DNA of 39,604 nt from a virus, in IMG/VR virus record IMGVR_UViG_3300020180_000049, positions 1-39,604 of that record. One strand, given 5' to 3'. This document shows positions 21,830 through 30,462 of the stretch, piece after piece; the first letter of the stretch is position 1, and the number at the start of each line of letters is the position of its first letter. Both the position numbers and the translations under genes were made by a program. A model generated the notes under the pieces. That model was not told where the DNA came from. It made no database searches and worked only from the letters and a program-made list of their open reading frames with translations.

Positions 21830-23097
21830 CAATTACTCCGTCGCAGGACGCCGCCAGCCTTGGTGCGGATCGAGCCGTCCGGCTGGGCACCCGCGGCGGG
21901 GGCCTTCACGGCCTTGTACCGCCCGTACTTGTCCCGGGCAGCCTCGAAGGCGGGGGCTACCCCCTGCATTTCCGCGTAGGGCGAATCCTTGAGTTCCCGC
22001 TCCAGGGACTGGGAGGCCCGGTCCGCCACGTCCTCCAGGACCCGGATGCGGGCCCTGGTACCACCTTTGCCCGAGACGATCTCGATGGCCTTGTCCACGT
22101 CCTGGTTGGACAGGCGGCCGCCCGGATCTCGCAGACGAGCAAGGGCGAACGCCACGTCAAGAGTGGCGGACTGGAGCCGCGCGTCGGTGACGTTCAGCTT
22201 CTCCAACCGGCTCACCGCGGTGCCGCCCTCGCGCAGCTCGTCGATGTTGACAGTGAACCGGCCTTCCTTGTCCTTCCACCGATCATCAACCATGATCGCG
22301 CGCCGCGCGCCCTCGGCCAGACCCTGCACCTGCGAGGCCAGCGCACCGGGCCAAAGGGCCCCGGTCGGGTTCGACATGACCAGTTCCTTGATGGTTGCGA
22401 ACAGCTCAAACGAATCGGCCGCAGCCAGCCCCTTGTTCCGCAGGGCGTCCCGCTGCTTCAGCTCGTACACCGCAAAATCCTCGGCGGTCATGCCGTCCTT
22501 GCCCACCTTGCCCCCCTTGCCGGCGGCCCGAATGTTCGGGTCCGTGCGGTTCGCGAGATTAGCCCTGGCGATGTTCTCCGTGGCGGCAGTGTTCTGGTTG
22601 TTGCCCTGTGCCAGACGCAGACGGTCCTCGGAGGCCGCCTCACCCGCGAGCAGCCCAGTCTCCGCGACGGTCTTATTCCCCTCGGCGGTGGCCTGATACT
22701 CCTGGGCCTGCAACTTGGCCCGCTCGGCCCGCTGCTTGCGGATCGCCTGTAGGGGCTCCATCAGGGCATTGGCCGCCTCGAAGTTCCCGATGGTCGAGAA
22801 CGTGGACACGGCGTCCGTCAGGACCATCTCCTGGGCCTGATCGGGGGAGGCCCCCTGCTTCATGTAGGTCTCGTACTTCTTCGAGGCCCCGGTCATGGCC
22901 TCCTGGTTGGCCTGGGCCTTCTGATCCTCCAGGGTCACACCGAATCCCATCTTGCGTAGGGCCTCTGCCCCCTGGAACCCGGAGCGCGCAGCGCCGCGGA
23001 CGAACGGGGACTCGCCCTTGTTGTCCTCCTCGATCTGGGCTTCTCGGCGACCCCGAAGGGTGTCCGTGGTCAGTAGACTCTGGAACGGATTTGCCAT
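21829..23097 (-). CDS. Internal virion-type protein, 422 residues
   Basis: A 422-residue, mostly helical and charged protein (MANPFQSLLTTDTLRGRREAQ..., with coiled-coil stretches such as QAIRKQRAERAKLQAQEYQA). No enzymatic motif. Its position in the trio of large virion proteins suggests an ejection or core component like T7 gp15. Start ATG at 23097 lies five bases after the preceding stop; stop overlaps the next start. Confidence 0.68.
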   Translation of the reverse strand: MANPFQSLLTTDTLRGRREAQIEEDNKGESPFVRGAARSGFQGAEALRKMGFGVTLEDQKAQANQEAMTGASKKYETYMKQGASPDQAQEMVLTDAVSTFSTIGNFEAANALMEPLQAIRKQRAERAKLQAQEYQATAEGNKTVAETGLLAGEAASEDRLRLAQGNNQNTAATENIARANLANRTDPNIRAAGKGGKVGKDGMTAEDFAVYELKQRDALRNKGLAAADSFELFATIKELVMSNPTGALWPGALASQVQGLAEGARRAIMVDDRWKDKEGRFTVNIDELREGGTAVSRLEKLNVTDARLQSATLDVAFALARLRDPGGRLSNQDVDKAIEIVSGKGGTRARIRVLEDVADRASQSLERELKDSPYAEMQGVAPAFEAARDKYGRYKAVKAPAAGAQPDGSIRTKAGGVLRRSN

Positions 23098-23102
23098 CAG
23101 AA

Positions 23103-24917
23103 TTACATCCCTAGTCCGGCGAACGGGTTATTGGGGTCGATGCCCAGAGAGGCCCAGTCCGGCGCATTGGGGTCCACCGGGGGAGCCAGCGTCGCCGGGG
23201 CCTGCCCCGCATAGACGGGCCGCCCCGATACGATGCGGAAGTTCTGGTCGCCCTTGACCTGGGCGTTCGAGATAGGCTGGCCGTTCATGAAGGAGTTCAC
23301 GATATCGGTCATCATGAAGTCCTGCACCGCCCGGGCCTGCCGGTCCTGCGGACCCGGTCCCATCGAGTCGAGCCACGGCTGGACCACCGAAGTCACGATC
23401 TGCTCCGGCGTAGCTCCGGCAGGTACCGCTCCCGACGCTACCCCAGCGTTGATCTTCTGAGTAAGATCATACATGAAGTCCTCGTTGCCCGTGCGGCCAT
23501 AGGTAGCCTGACCCGGGAATTCATTCTTGTTGGTCCGATAGAAGTTGATGAACCCCTGGGCCAATTCGACCGGGTCGGACTGGCCGATCTGCCGGCCGGA
23601 GTCGATCCCCGCCCAGTAGTTGGACAGGGCCTTGTCCCCGAATTCCTTCGTGTTTACCAGCGAAGCCCCGATGGCCGCGACGCCCGCGGCGGCCAGACCG
23701 ATGGGGCCCAGGGCCGCCAGACCAGAGAGGCCTGCCAGCGCACCGGCCGAGGCCGCACCGACCCCCGCGCCCAGCGCCGCCATGCCCTCATTGCCCGTGC
23801 GAATGCCCTCGTAGGCCCCGGCAGCGCCGGCCGCGACCCCAAGGCCGGCACCGATGGTGCCCAGCGTACCGAGGCCCCCAGAGGCCGCTGGCGCGCTCAG
23901 GGCGGCCGTCGTGCTGGCGGAAGGTACCGAGCCCGCCATAATGCTGGCGTTCATGGCTGCCGCACTCGGCCCCATTGCAAGCACCTGGGCGTTGGTCAGC
24001 GCAGCGAGGCCCGCACCCGCCGCGGGGGCGGCCCCCGCAAGGGCACCGGCCACGGACGACGGGGCCGGGGTACCGGCGAGGATAGAGGACCGTAATGCAT
24101 CGGCACCGGGGAGGCCGGCCGCCCCGGCCGGATTGACCCCGCCCAGGCCGGCACCGGCCCCGGGTCCGCCGCCACCGAGGAGGTTGCGCAGAGACTCTAT
24201 GGCCCCGGCCTGTCCAGGACCGCCCTGTAGGATGCCACTTAGGAGAGGACCCAGGCCCTGTACGAGTGCGTTGTTGCGGTCCGCATTGGACCCGACCGCC
24301 CCGGCGAGAAGCTGGGCATTCGGGACACCGACCGCCCCGGCCGAGATACTGCCGAGGGCGGAGGTCCGCTGGGTGTCCAGCTGCTGCTGTGCCTGCCCCG
24401 AGCCGACGGTCTGCATCGCCGACTGGAACCTGTCCAACTGGCGGGTACGCGCCCAGTCTGCCGCGGTCATCTGGCGCTTGAGGCGGGCATCCTGGAGGGA
24501 GTTGCCGAGGGCCTCCTGCTGGATCGCCCCGCCCGTGCCCCCAAGCTGGCCCTTCGAGAACAAGGAGTCGAGGGTCGAGTTGACCTGACGCTGCTCACCG
24601 GGCTGGGCCTGCTGCTCCAGGAGGCCGAGACGGCCCTGGTACTCCCCGTCCGTGTTATTGATGCCGCCGAGGGCTCCTACAAGTTCGGAGGACGCCCCGC
24701 CAAAGGCCCCGGGGGCGTTGCCGTTGATGTTGAACTGGCGGGAGCCGGGGGTGTACTGGGTCGTCCCAATCCCGGTGCTCATGTTGACCGGCTCGGTGCG
24801 GGTCTGGTTGGCCGCCGAGGTCAGGCCGTTGGTGGTCTGGTTCTGGCCCCAGACATTGATGCCCGTGTTGACGAGCGACGGGAAGGCACCTGCGAAGATG
24901 TCAGAGATAGAGGCCAT
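23103..24917 (-). CDS. Internal virion-type protein with long Ala/Gly-rich hydrophobic centre
   Basis: A 604-residue protein. The first 200 residues are glutamine and asparagine-rich and partly helical; residues about 225-420 are an extreme alanine and glycine-rich stretch (AAPAAGAGLAAL, GAGLGVAAGAAGAYEGI, LAALGPIGLAAAGVAAIGASL) that could insert in membranes; the C-terminal 180 residues are an ordinary soluble domain. Phage ejection proteins that build a channel across the cell envelope show such regions. Functional assignment is by position and composition. Confidence 0.68.
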   Translation of the reverse strand: MASISDIFAGAFPSLVNTGINVWGQNQTTNGLTSAANQTRTEPVNMSTGIGTTQYTPGSRQFNINGNAPGAFGGASSELVGALGGINNTDGEYQGRLGLLEQQAQPGEQRQVNSTLDSLFSKGQLGGTGGAIQQEALGNSLQDARLKRQMTAADWARTRQLDRFQSAMQTVGSGQAQQQLDTQRTSALGSISAGAVGVPNAQLLAGAVGSNADRNNALVQGLGPLLSGILQGGPGQAGAIESLRNLLGGGGPGAGAGLGGVNPAGAAGLPGADALRSSILAGTPAPSSVAGALAGAAPAAGAGLAALTNAQVLAMGPSAAAMNASIMAGSVPSASTTAALSAPAASGGLGTLGTIGAGLGVAAGAAGAYEGIRTGNEGMAALGAGVGAASAGALAGLSGLAALGPIGLAAAGVAAIGASLVNTKEFGDKALSNYWAGIDSGRQIGQSDPVELAQGFINFYRTNKNEFPGQATYGRTGNEDFMYDLTQKINAGVASGAVPAGATPEQIVTSVVQPWLDSMGPGPQDRQARAVQDFMMTDIVNSFMNGQPISNAQVKGDQNFRIVSGRPVYAGQAPATLAPPVDPNAPDWASLGIDPNNPFAGLGM

Positions 24918-24920
24918 AAG

Positions 24921-25097
24921 TTACTTGCTCTTGAACGTGTTCTGCCAAAAGGGGCTGGTGCCCCCGAAGCCGCCCCCGCGGCGCATGACGGTGGACCCGG
25001 CCGCCTCCGGTCCGCGGGTCCCAGGCCGGGAGGCCGACGGGGACCGGGAGGAGCCCCTGATCTCGCGGAGTTCCGCCAAGGTGCGGGCTACCCTCAC
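24921..25097 (-). CDS. Small basic virion-region protein, 58 residues
   Basis: A GTG at 25097 overlapping the previous TGA (GTGA) opens 58 codons that end TAA at 24921-24923, three bases before the next ATG. The product has a helical start (MRVARTLAELREIRG), a serine and proline-rich basic middle, and a glycine-rich RRGGGFGG followed by an aromatic end (SPFWQNTFKSK). The gene fills the only gap between two coupled structural genes. Similar short glycine/aromatic-tailed proteins occur beside phage tail genes, but I cannot name the family. Confidence 0.7.
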   Translation of the reverse strand: MRVARTLAELREIRGSSRSPSASRPGTRGPEAAGSTVMRRGGGFGGTSPFWQNTFKSK

Positions 25098-25381
25098 CCG
25101 GCGCTCCCGAACAGCTTGGTCTTGATGGTGTCCCCGAAGATGGCCCAGGCCGCGATCACCGCGGTCCCGATGATGGTCAGGAGGCCCCAGGCCCCCTGGT
25201 ACCGCTGATACTGCCGCTCCAGGTCGAGGATGCGTTCGTGGTGCTTGGTCTCCAGCCCCTCGATCATCTCCTTGATCCCGGCCACCGCCAGAAGTACCGC
25301 CGTGTCGTTGGTCTGCCGCTGGGCATCCAGCACCGCTACCCGGGCCTCTATCTGCGCGAGGCGAACGTCATGGTTCGTCAT
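25094..25381 (-). CDS. Coiled-coil protein with C-terminal membrane helix
   Basis: A 95-residue protein: residues 1-60 form a coiled coil (RLAQIEARVAVLDAQ, then EMIEGLETKHHERILDLERQ), residues 65-85 a single membrane helix (WGLLTIIGTAVIAAWAIF), then a short basic tail. This plan is shared by XhlA-like hemolysins, some holin partners and i-spanins, so a lysis accessory is possible; a virion-assembly role is the alternative. ATG at 25381 overlaps the previous stop; the long upstream frame is a shadow. Confidence 0.62.
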   Translation of the reverse strand: MTNHDVRLAQIEARVAVLDAQRQTNDTAVLLAVAGIKEMIEGLETKHHERILDLERQYQRYQGAWGLLTIIGTAVIAAWAIFGDTIKTKLFGSAG

Positions 25382-26616
25382 GCGGCTACCCACGCAAGGC
25401 TGGTAGTAAGGCCGGCCACGCCGTGCTGGGACGGGATGATGTACAGGTTTCCGCCGACCCTGAGCACGTCGGCCCAAGGCATGACGCCGGTCTGGCCGGA
25501 CCCCGGGGCCAAGGAACCGAACGTGGTGGCATCGGCGAAGGCAGCGACGGGCGGCGTGAAGGCGGACGTGTACCGGACCACCCCCTTGAACACGACCACC
25601 TCGTCCATGTTGCCGGGGAACCATGTGCTCTGGGCCGCGCTCGTGTGGTCCGCGCCGATAGAAAGACGGCCCGCCGCGGCGGGGCTCGTCCGGGTGCCCC
25701 TTACTCGTCCGGAGGTGTCCTTGATCCCGTTGAGGTAGATGTTGATGTTGGTCCCGTCATCCACCACGGCGACGTGGTTCCATGCGTTCAGGTTGGCGGG
25801 GCTGGCCAGCGGGCTGGTGGGGTCGCCGCTAGCCCACCCGCCGAAGGACTGGCAGGTAACGGTCCCGTCGGACAAGTACTGTATGCGGAACCCCGCGCCC
25901 GCGGCCCCTTCCCACCACGCCGCCAAGAGCACGTAGAACGTGGGGGTGCCGTCAGGGACATCCAGGGGATAGAACCATAACTCCGTGGTGCTGGTGGCAC
26001 CGTCCGAGAGATCCAGCGGACCGCCGATGGCCTGGGTGCAGGCCAGTGAGGCCGTGCTGCCGCCGTTCATCGCGAAGCACCGGGCCCCGAACTTGGACGA
26101 GACGGAGGTGGTCAGGGACACACCGAAGCTATCAATCAGGCCGTACGCACCGGAGTCCTTGAACTTGCCCACGAACGTCCCGTCGTTCTCGTCCGCGTGC
26201 AGTAGGAGGCTAACCTGGGTGTCCCGTAACCCGGTCAGGTAGATGCCAACCCCGGCCTCGGCCTTGATCGCCGGGCTAGACCCCGCGGCCACCATGATCG
26301 GCAAGCACTGGCCATTGCTCAGGTTGGCCGTCTGGTCGAGGGTGTTCGAGCCGGTCGGATTGGTCGCAAACAGGATCGGACGATCCCCGAAGGTGAGGAG
26401 GCTCGGGATGTTCGCCGCGGAGTACCCGATGCCGAACAGGCCGCCGACCAGTGTCCCGAGAGTCGTGGTGGTCAGGATCGTCTGCCCCTGCGGAGCCGCC
26501 TGCTTCGCCCCGAGGGCCACCTGGATGGCGACGAACTCCGCGTCCCACTCGGCCCCGGTGACCTTGTTCGCCACTGTCTTGGCGGCAAAGTTCGTGATCT
26601 TGACGTAGTTGGGCAT
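25378..26616 (-). CDS. Tail fibre-like protein with LamG/concanavalin-type lectin domain
   Basis: A 412-residue protein. The first 45 residues (MPNYVKITNFAAKTV..., VTGAEWDAEF) match the start of the upstream gene product, a shared attachment module. From about residue 150, SLLLHADENDGTFVGKFKDSG to MDEVVVFKGVVRYTSAF shows the strands and spacing of a laminin-G/concanavalin-A jelly roll (e.g. TELWFYPLD, AWNHVAVVDDG, INIYLNGI), which binds sugars. It is the best candidate for a receptor-binding protein. Start overlaps the previous stop by TGATG. Confidence 0.78.
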   Translation of the reverse strand: MPNYVKITNFAAKTVANKVTGAEWDAEFVAIQVALGAKQAAPQGQTILTTTTLGTLVGGLFGIGYSAANIPSLLTFGDRPILFATNPTGSNTLDQTANLSNGQCLPIMVAAGSSPAIKAEAGVGIYLTGLRDTQVSLLLHADENDGTFVGKFKDSGAYGLIDSFGVSLTTSVSSKFGARCFAMNGGSTASLACTQAIGGPLDLSDGATSTTELWFYPLDVPDGTPTFYVLLAAWWEGAAGAGFRIQYLSDGTVTCQSFGGWASGDPTSPLASPANLNAWNHVAVVDDGTNINIYLNGIKDTSGRVRGTRTSPAAAGRLSIGADHTSAAQSTWFPGNMDEVVVFKGVVRYTSAFTPPVAAFADATTFGSLAPGSGQTGVMPWADVLRVGGNLYIIPSQHGVAGLTTSLAWVAA

Positions 26617-27146
26617 CAGGCTTGCGCGTAGTCGTTGTAGAAGTGGACGATGTAGAGCCGGCTCGCGTCCGCGTTGGCCCGGGCTCGGAGAACGGACACC
26701 GTGCCGCTGACGGTGTTCGGTTGCACCGCCACTGCGCTGGGCTTGAACCACCCGGTGCCGTAGGTGATGGCCCGGGCGGCCCCGGACGTGGTGATGATGA
26801 TGAAGATCTCCTGGCCGGCCCGCAGGTTGGTGGGGTAGGCGAGGGTCCGGTTGCCGGCGATGGTCCAGGTAAAGACGTTGCCGAGGTCCGCATCGAGCGT
26901 GGTCGTGGCCGCATCGGTTAGGGCCACCACGGCCTGTCCCCAGCCTTTGGCGATGGACTGGGCGGTGGCGGGCGCGCTCACGAGCGCGGTGCCGCCCCCG
27001 ACGGGGCCCTCGGCCTTCTCGGCTATGACGGCGGCGATGTTGTTGAACTCGGTGTCGATCTCCGCCCCGGACACGATCTTCTCCGGGTCACCGGAGGGCA
27101 GGAAGTCCTTGCCCCGGAAATCCGTGCTCTTGATGTAGTTGGGCAT
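26616..27146 (-). CDS. Tail protein sharing the MPNY attachment module
   Basis: A 176-residue protein starting MPNYIKSTDFRGKDF with VSGAEIDTEFNNIAAVI, clearly related to the N-terminus of the following lectin-domain gene. The remainder is a beta-rich domain (FTWTIAGNRTLAYPTNLRAG and TSGAARAITYGTGWF) like repeats seen in phage tail fibres. Probably occupies the same site on the tail as its neighbour or forms the base on which it sits. TGATG overlaps on both sides. Confidence 0.65.
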   Translation of the reverse strand: MPNYIKSTDFRGKDFLPSGDPEKIVSGAEIDTEFNNIAAVIAEKAEGPVGGGTALVSAPATAQSIAKGWGQAVVALTDAATTTLDADLGNVFTWTIAGNRTLAYPTNLRAGQEIFIIITTSGAARAITYGTGWFKPSAVAVQPNTVSGTVSVLRARANADASRLYIVHFYNDYAQA

Positions 27147-28681
27147 CAGAGCAACCCGACCGATTGCAGGTAAAGGGTTATGCTGTTAAGAGCATACGGT
27201 GCGCCGTTGATATCCATCTCCACCCCGATGGACACGTACTGCCCCGAGCCCCACCCGGGGATTCGGTCAATGCGCTGGGCGACGACGCCGCCGAACTCTG
27301 CCGTGTCATAGTCCCCGATCCCGAACTCGCTGGTCGCGTCCACGTCATAGGTCAGGAGGTAGTTGAAGAAGTCCGAACGCCAATCCCAGTACCATTTGAC
27401 GGTGGCCGTCTGGGCCGCCGGGGAGAAGGCCGTCAGGTAGATGGCCTTGAGTTCCTTCCTCAGTACGTTGGCCTCCGGGCCGAGGTCGAGAAAGCCCGAG
27501 CGGAAGGCGAAGCGGTACGTGGCTGCGTCGTCCAGGTAGCCGCTGTACTTGCCCACCTTGCCCGCCCAACCGAACAGAACATCCCCGTTGACTCGGCGAG
27601 CGATGGCGCTCGGGATGAACCCCGACCAGTCAAAGATGCGGAAGGTGCCGTCCGGGAGGACTGCCCGGGTGTCCACGCAGAACGTGCGGCTGGAGTCGGG
27701 GCTGGAGATCAGATAGAACCCGTTCTCGGGGGAGGATACCGACTTCATCTTGACGCCGGACGCGGCCCCGGAGAGCAGGATGGCGTTGACGAAGTCGCGG
27801 GAGTTGGCCGTGAGATCGTTGAGCGGGGTCTGCTTCTCCTGGATGGTCCGGGACATGGACCGGATGCCGTTCTGGCTCAGGAAGATTATGTCCCCCTCGC
27901 CGAGCGGCTGGACACTGTCCCGGGCCGCGCACCCGATGCCCTCGATGGTGTCCCCGACGTACATGGTCGTGGGGTCCAGGCCGCGGTCCGACCCGGAGCC
28001 GTCGGTGAGCAGGAAGATATGCCGCCGGCCGAACACTACGAGCGTCGAACCGAAGGCGGCCAGGGCTACGCCGGTATCGGTGCCCTTGGTCCAGAGGTAG
28101 TTGAGATCCTGCGACCCGCCGCCGTCCCCGGTGGACCATTTGGTTTCGTCGAGCAGCGCGCACCACTTTAGGGTCTTACCGTCCGCGGAGACCGTCCAGA
28201 TACGGCCAAAGGCCGCGAGGACTGCCGTAGGCTGGACCGGGACTACACCACTGGCGGCGACAATTGCAGCGAAGTTGCCGCTGGTCTTGACCGACAACGG
28301 GTGGCCGGCCTGGGCCCCGATCACTTTGTCGTTGTAGTTGACGAACTGCCAATGCCCCCCACTGACCGCGAGGGAACCCTCGACCGAGGCCCACGAGGCC
28401 CCGTTGTCCGTGGACTCGAAGATGTCGGCCACGGTCCCGGCGATCAAAGACGTAGTCCCGTTCGACTTCACGTACTCGTGCAGGGACAGGATGGCCGGGG
28501 TACCGGAGATGGCGGAGGTCGTCTGATTGACGTACCCCTTGCGGGAGGCAATGCGGCCCGCGCCGTCGATCACGGCATTGCGGGCATCCACGGCCCACTC
28601 GGGACCGAGAGGGACCTGTCCCTTCTGCTTGTTAAGGCCAAGGAACCCGGGGGCGGGAAAGCTGACGGGACTCAGGGCCAT
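27146..28681 (-). CDS. Tail tube / nozzle-type protein
   Basis: A 511-residue, beta-rich protein with the start FPAPGFLGLNKQKGQVPLGPEWAVDARN, a pattern I know from tail proteins of small podovirus-like phages. Repeated short strands (FESTDNGASWASVEGS, LVVFGRRHIFLLTDGSG) suggest a beta-propeller-like body, as in T7 gp12, the tail nozzle. It follows the tube protein gene at 28685 by three bases. Assigned from position and fold pattern. Confidence 0.65.
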   Translation of the reverse strand: MALSPVSFPAPGFLGLNKQKGQVPLGPEWAVDARNAVIDGAGRIASRKGYVNQTTSAISGTPAILSLHEYVKSNGTTSLIAGTVADIFESTDNGASWASVEGSLAVSGGHWQFVNYNDKVIGAQAGHPLSVKTSGNFAAIVAASGVVPVQPTAVLAAFGRIWTVSADGKTLKWCALLDETKWSTGDGGGSQDLNYLWTKGTDTGVALAAFGSTLVVFGRRHIFLLTDGSGSDRGLDPTTMYVGDTIEGIGCAARDSVQPLGEGDIIFLSQNGIRSMSRTIQEKQTPLNDLTANSRDFVNAILLSGAASGVKMKSVSSPENGFYLISSPDSSRTFCVDTRAVLPDGTFRIFDWSGFIPSAIARRVNGDVLFGWAGKVGKYSGYLDDAATYRFAFRSGFLDLGPEANVLRKELKAIYLTAFSPAAQTATVKWYWDWRSDFFNYLLTYDVDATSEFGIGDYDTAEFGGVVAQRIDRIPGWGSGQYVSIGVEMDINGAPYALNSITLYLQSVGLL

Positions 28682-28684
28682 CCG

Positions 28685-29371
28685 TCAGGCCTCGTAGAAC
28701 GTCAATTCGGCATCGTCGGCCTCGCGGGAGATGGCCTCCGCGAGGGCAATCTTGGCCCGGGACTCGTACCGCTCCGTCGCTGCGCCGGCCCCCTCGCCCC
28801 GCTCGGAGGAGGCGTAGGCCAGGGCCAGCCGCCACACCGGGTCCTCGGGGATAGCCAGGACCGTGACATCGGTGGCAAGGGCGGCCTGGGGGATGTACCA
28901 AGTCATCTGGATCGAGTAGACGCCATCCGGTCTCGGGTAGATCGAGGCGGTGTAGCCCGTCGCGGACTTGGTCAGGGAGAAACGGCTCGGCGCGGTGTTC
29001 GTGGCGTTGTCGTCCGCGATCTCCTGCCGATGCCCTTCCCGAGCAACCTCTATAAGACGGTCCCCCTTGTAGGACCCCGTCAGGTTGAAGGCCTGGGGGA
29101 GATCCGACATCGGGGCGTACATAAGCTGGGACCGCTCGTTGGTCGCGGTGGAGGCCACCCCGCCCGTGCCGATGTTGTAGTCCTGCTGGTTCGCGACCGT
29201 CGGGAAGGTGATGTTGATCCGGCGGGCCTTCCACTTCCAGGCCCGCTCCACGTCCTCCTTGGCCTCGTTCACGATGTCCCCGACAAGCAGCGAATAGTTG
29301 GCCGTGATGGCCGTTATCGACCGCTCCCGGAGTCGGCGCAGAACCTTGTTAACGAGTTCGAGGTAGGTCAT
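28685..29371 (-). CDS. Tail tubular protein A-like adaptor
   Basis: A 228-residue protein beginning MTYLELVNKVLRRLRERSI, followed by LVGDIVNEAKEDVERAWKWKARR, a beta core, and a helical end (ERYESRAKIALAEAISREADD). This helix-strand-helix order with a VNxxLRRLRE start is typical of the podovirus adaptor that joins portal and tail (T7 gp11 type). Start ATG at 29371. Confidence 0.72.
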   Translation of the reverse strand: MTYLELVNKVLRRLRERSITAITANYSLLVGDIVNEAKEDVERAWKWKARRINITFPTVANQQDYNIGTGGVASTATNERSQLMYAPMSDLPQAFNLTGSYKGDRLIEVAREGHRQEIADDNATNTAPSRFSLTKSATGYTASIYPRPDGVYSIQMTWYIPQAALATDVTVLAIPEDPVWRLALAYASSERGEGAGAATERYESRAKIALAEAISREADDAELTFYEA

Positions 29372-29379
29372 GTATGGTC

Positions 29380-29559
29380 CTAGATGGGGTATCCGGCTTG
29401 GCCGGTCCCGCTGTCGGTGAGGAACTCCGTAGACGGCCGTACGGTCATATCGAGGGTGACGTTGGCGTTGTTGAGCAGAAGGGATCCGCTACCAAACAAC
29501 TCCGCGATGGCAGTCGGGGGTGTGGCGGCGTCAAGGACAAAGGCGGGCAGCCATGCCAT
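29380..29559 (-). CDS. Small structural-region protein, 59 residues
   Basis: An ATG at 29559, three bases after the stop of the upstream gene, opens 59 codons ending TAG at 29380-29382, eight bases before the adaptor ATG. The product (MAWLPAFVLDAATPPTAIAE..., then GSLLLNNANVTLDMTVRPST) is beta-rich. It would otherwise leave a 190-base hole in a region where genes touch. No family recognised; virion protein by context. Confidence 0.65.
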   Translation of the reverse strand: MAWLPAFVLDAATPPTAIAELFGSGSLLLNNANVTLDMTVRPSTEFLTDSGTGQAGYPI

Positions 29560-29562
29560 GAG

Positions 29563-30450
29563 TCACTCCCAGAGAATCGCGAGGCCCATATTAGCGGCGA
29601 CGCTGGACTGCGCTGGCGTACCTATTTGCCGCTGGGCCTGGAGGAACGTCCTGGCAGAGGTCCCCACCATCGCCACGCTCAGGGTGTTCCCGAGGGTGAG
29701 TTCGGAGTCAAAAATGCCGCACATGACGGCCACCGGCTGTACGCGGGGGAACGATCCCCACGCAGTGTAGGCTTGGAGGTCGGTTCCGACTGCGCTGGTG
29801 GCATTGTACCCCGGCACAAAAACCATGTTAGCGCCGCCAGTGGTGCCCACCGTCTGTGCAGAGGCCGTGGCCGCGAAGCGGAGGCAATGCGTAAGGCAGT
29901 TGGTGGCCCCGTAAAAGAGCACGATGGCACCCGTGGCGTCGGCGACTCCCGTGGTGCCGCAAGTGCGGGCAATCGCAAAGCCCGCGAGGGCAGACACTGC
30001 GCCGATTGCGCCCGCCTTGTGGATCAGGCCACAAAATCCCTCGGCCGTGGCGGCGTAGGATTGGTACGCGGTTACGGCACTGAGGGGGGCACCCGTGGAC
30101 GTAGTTATCGTATTGGCCGTCTTGGCGGTGCCCGTGATGGTGCCCGCGCCGTCGGTCCCGGTACCCACCTCAAGGCGTAGGCGGGGACGGCTAGTGACTG
30201 AGCCAGATCCGTATCCAAGACGCAAAAAGATGGGGGCGGTGGCCTGCTGCACGTCGTCAAAGCGCCAGATTTCGTACCCGGCGTCCGTGTTGATCGCAGC
30301 GCGCGTCACCGTCGTCCAGTCAATCTGCCCGGTGTCCGCGGTACGAACGAGGCCGGTGGCGGCCAGCTTCGTCCTGAGTTCATCCCCCCATACGCGGAAC
30401 GCGGCATCGGTGGCCTGCGAGATCACGGTAGACCAGGATTGAGTAGTCAA
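29563..30450 (-). CDS. Putative virion or tail-associated protein
   Basis: A 295-residue protein rich in threonine, alanine and glycine with many short strands. It begins MTTQSWSTVISQATDAAFR and contains RFDDVQQATAPIFLRLGYGSG and repeated cysteines (FCGLI, ARTCGTTG, TNCLTHCLRF). The TTG at 30450 with AGGAAG seven bases upstream is the only usable start. No family recognised; beta-rich structure suits a tail-surface protein. Confidence 0.58.
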   Translation of the reverse strand: MTTQSWSTVISQATDAAFRVWGDELRTKLAATGLVRTADTGQIDWTTVTRAAINTDAGYEIWRFDDVQQATAPIFLRLGYGSGSVTSRPRLRLEVGTGTDGAGTITGTAKTANTITTSTGAPLSAVTAYQSYAATAEGFCGLIHKAGAIGAVSALAGFAIARTCGTTGVADATGAIVLFYGATNCLTHCLRFAATASAQTVGTTGGANMVFVPGYNATSAVGTDLQAYTAWGSFPRVQPVAVMCGIFDSELTLGNTLSVAMVGTSARTFLQAQRQIGTPAQSSVAANMGLAILWE

Positions 30451-30462
30451 GAATGGGCTTCC

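Noticed and set aside
28301-29383. Long + strand frame of 360 codons over the tail genes
   Set aside because: Shadow of the two tail tube genes; composition and direction do not fit and no ribosome site is present.
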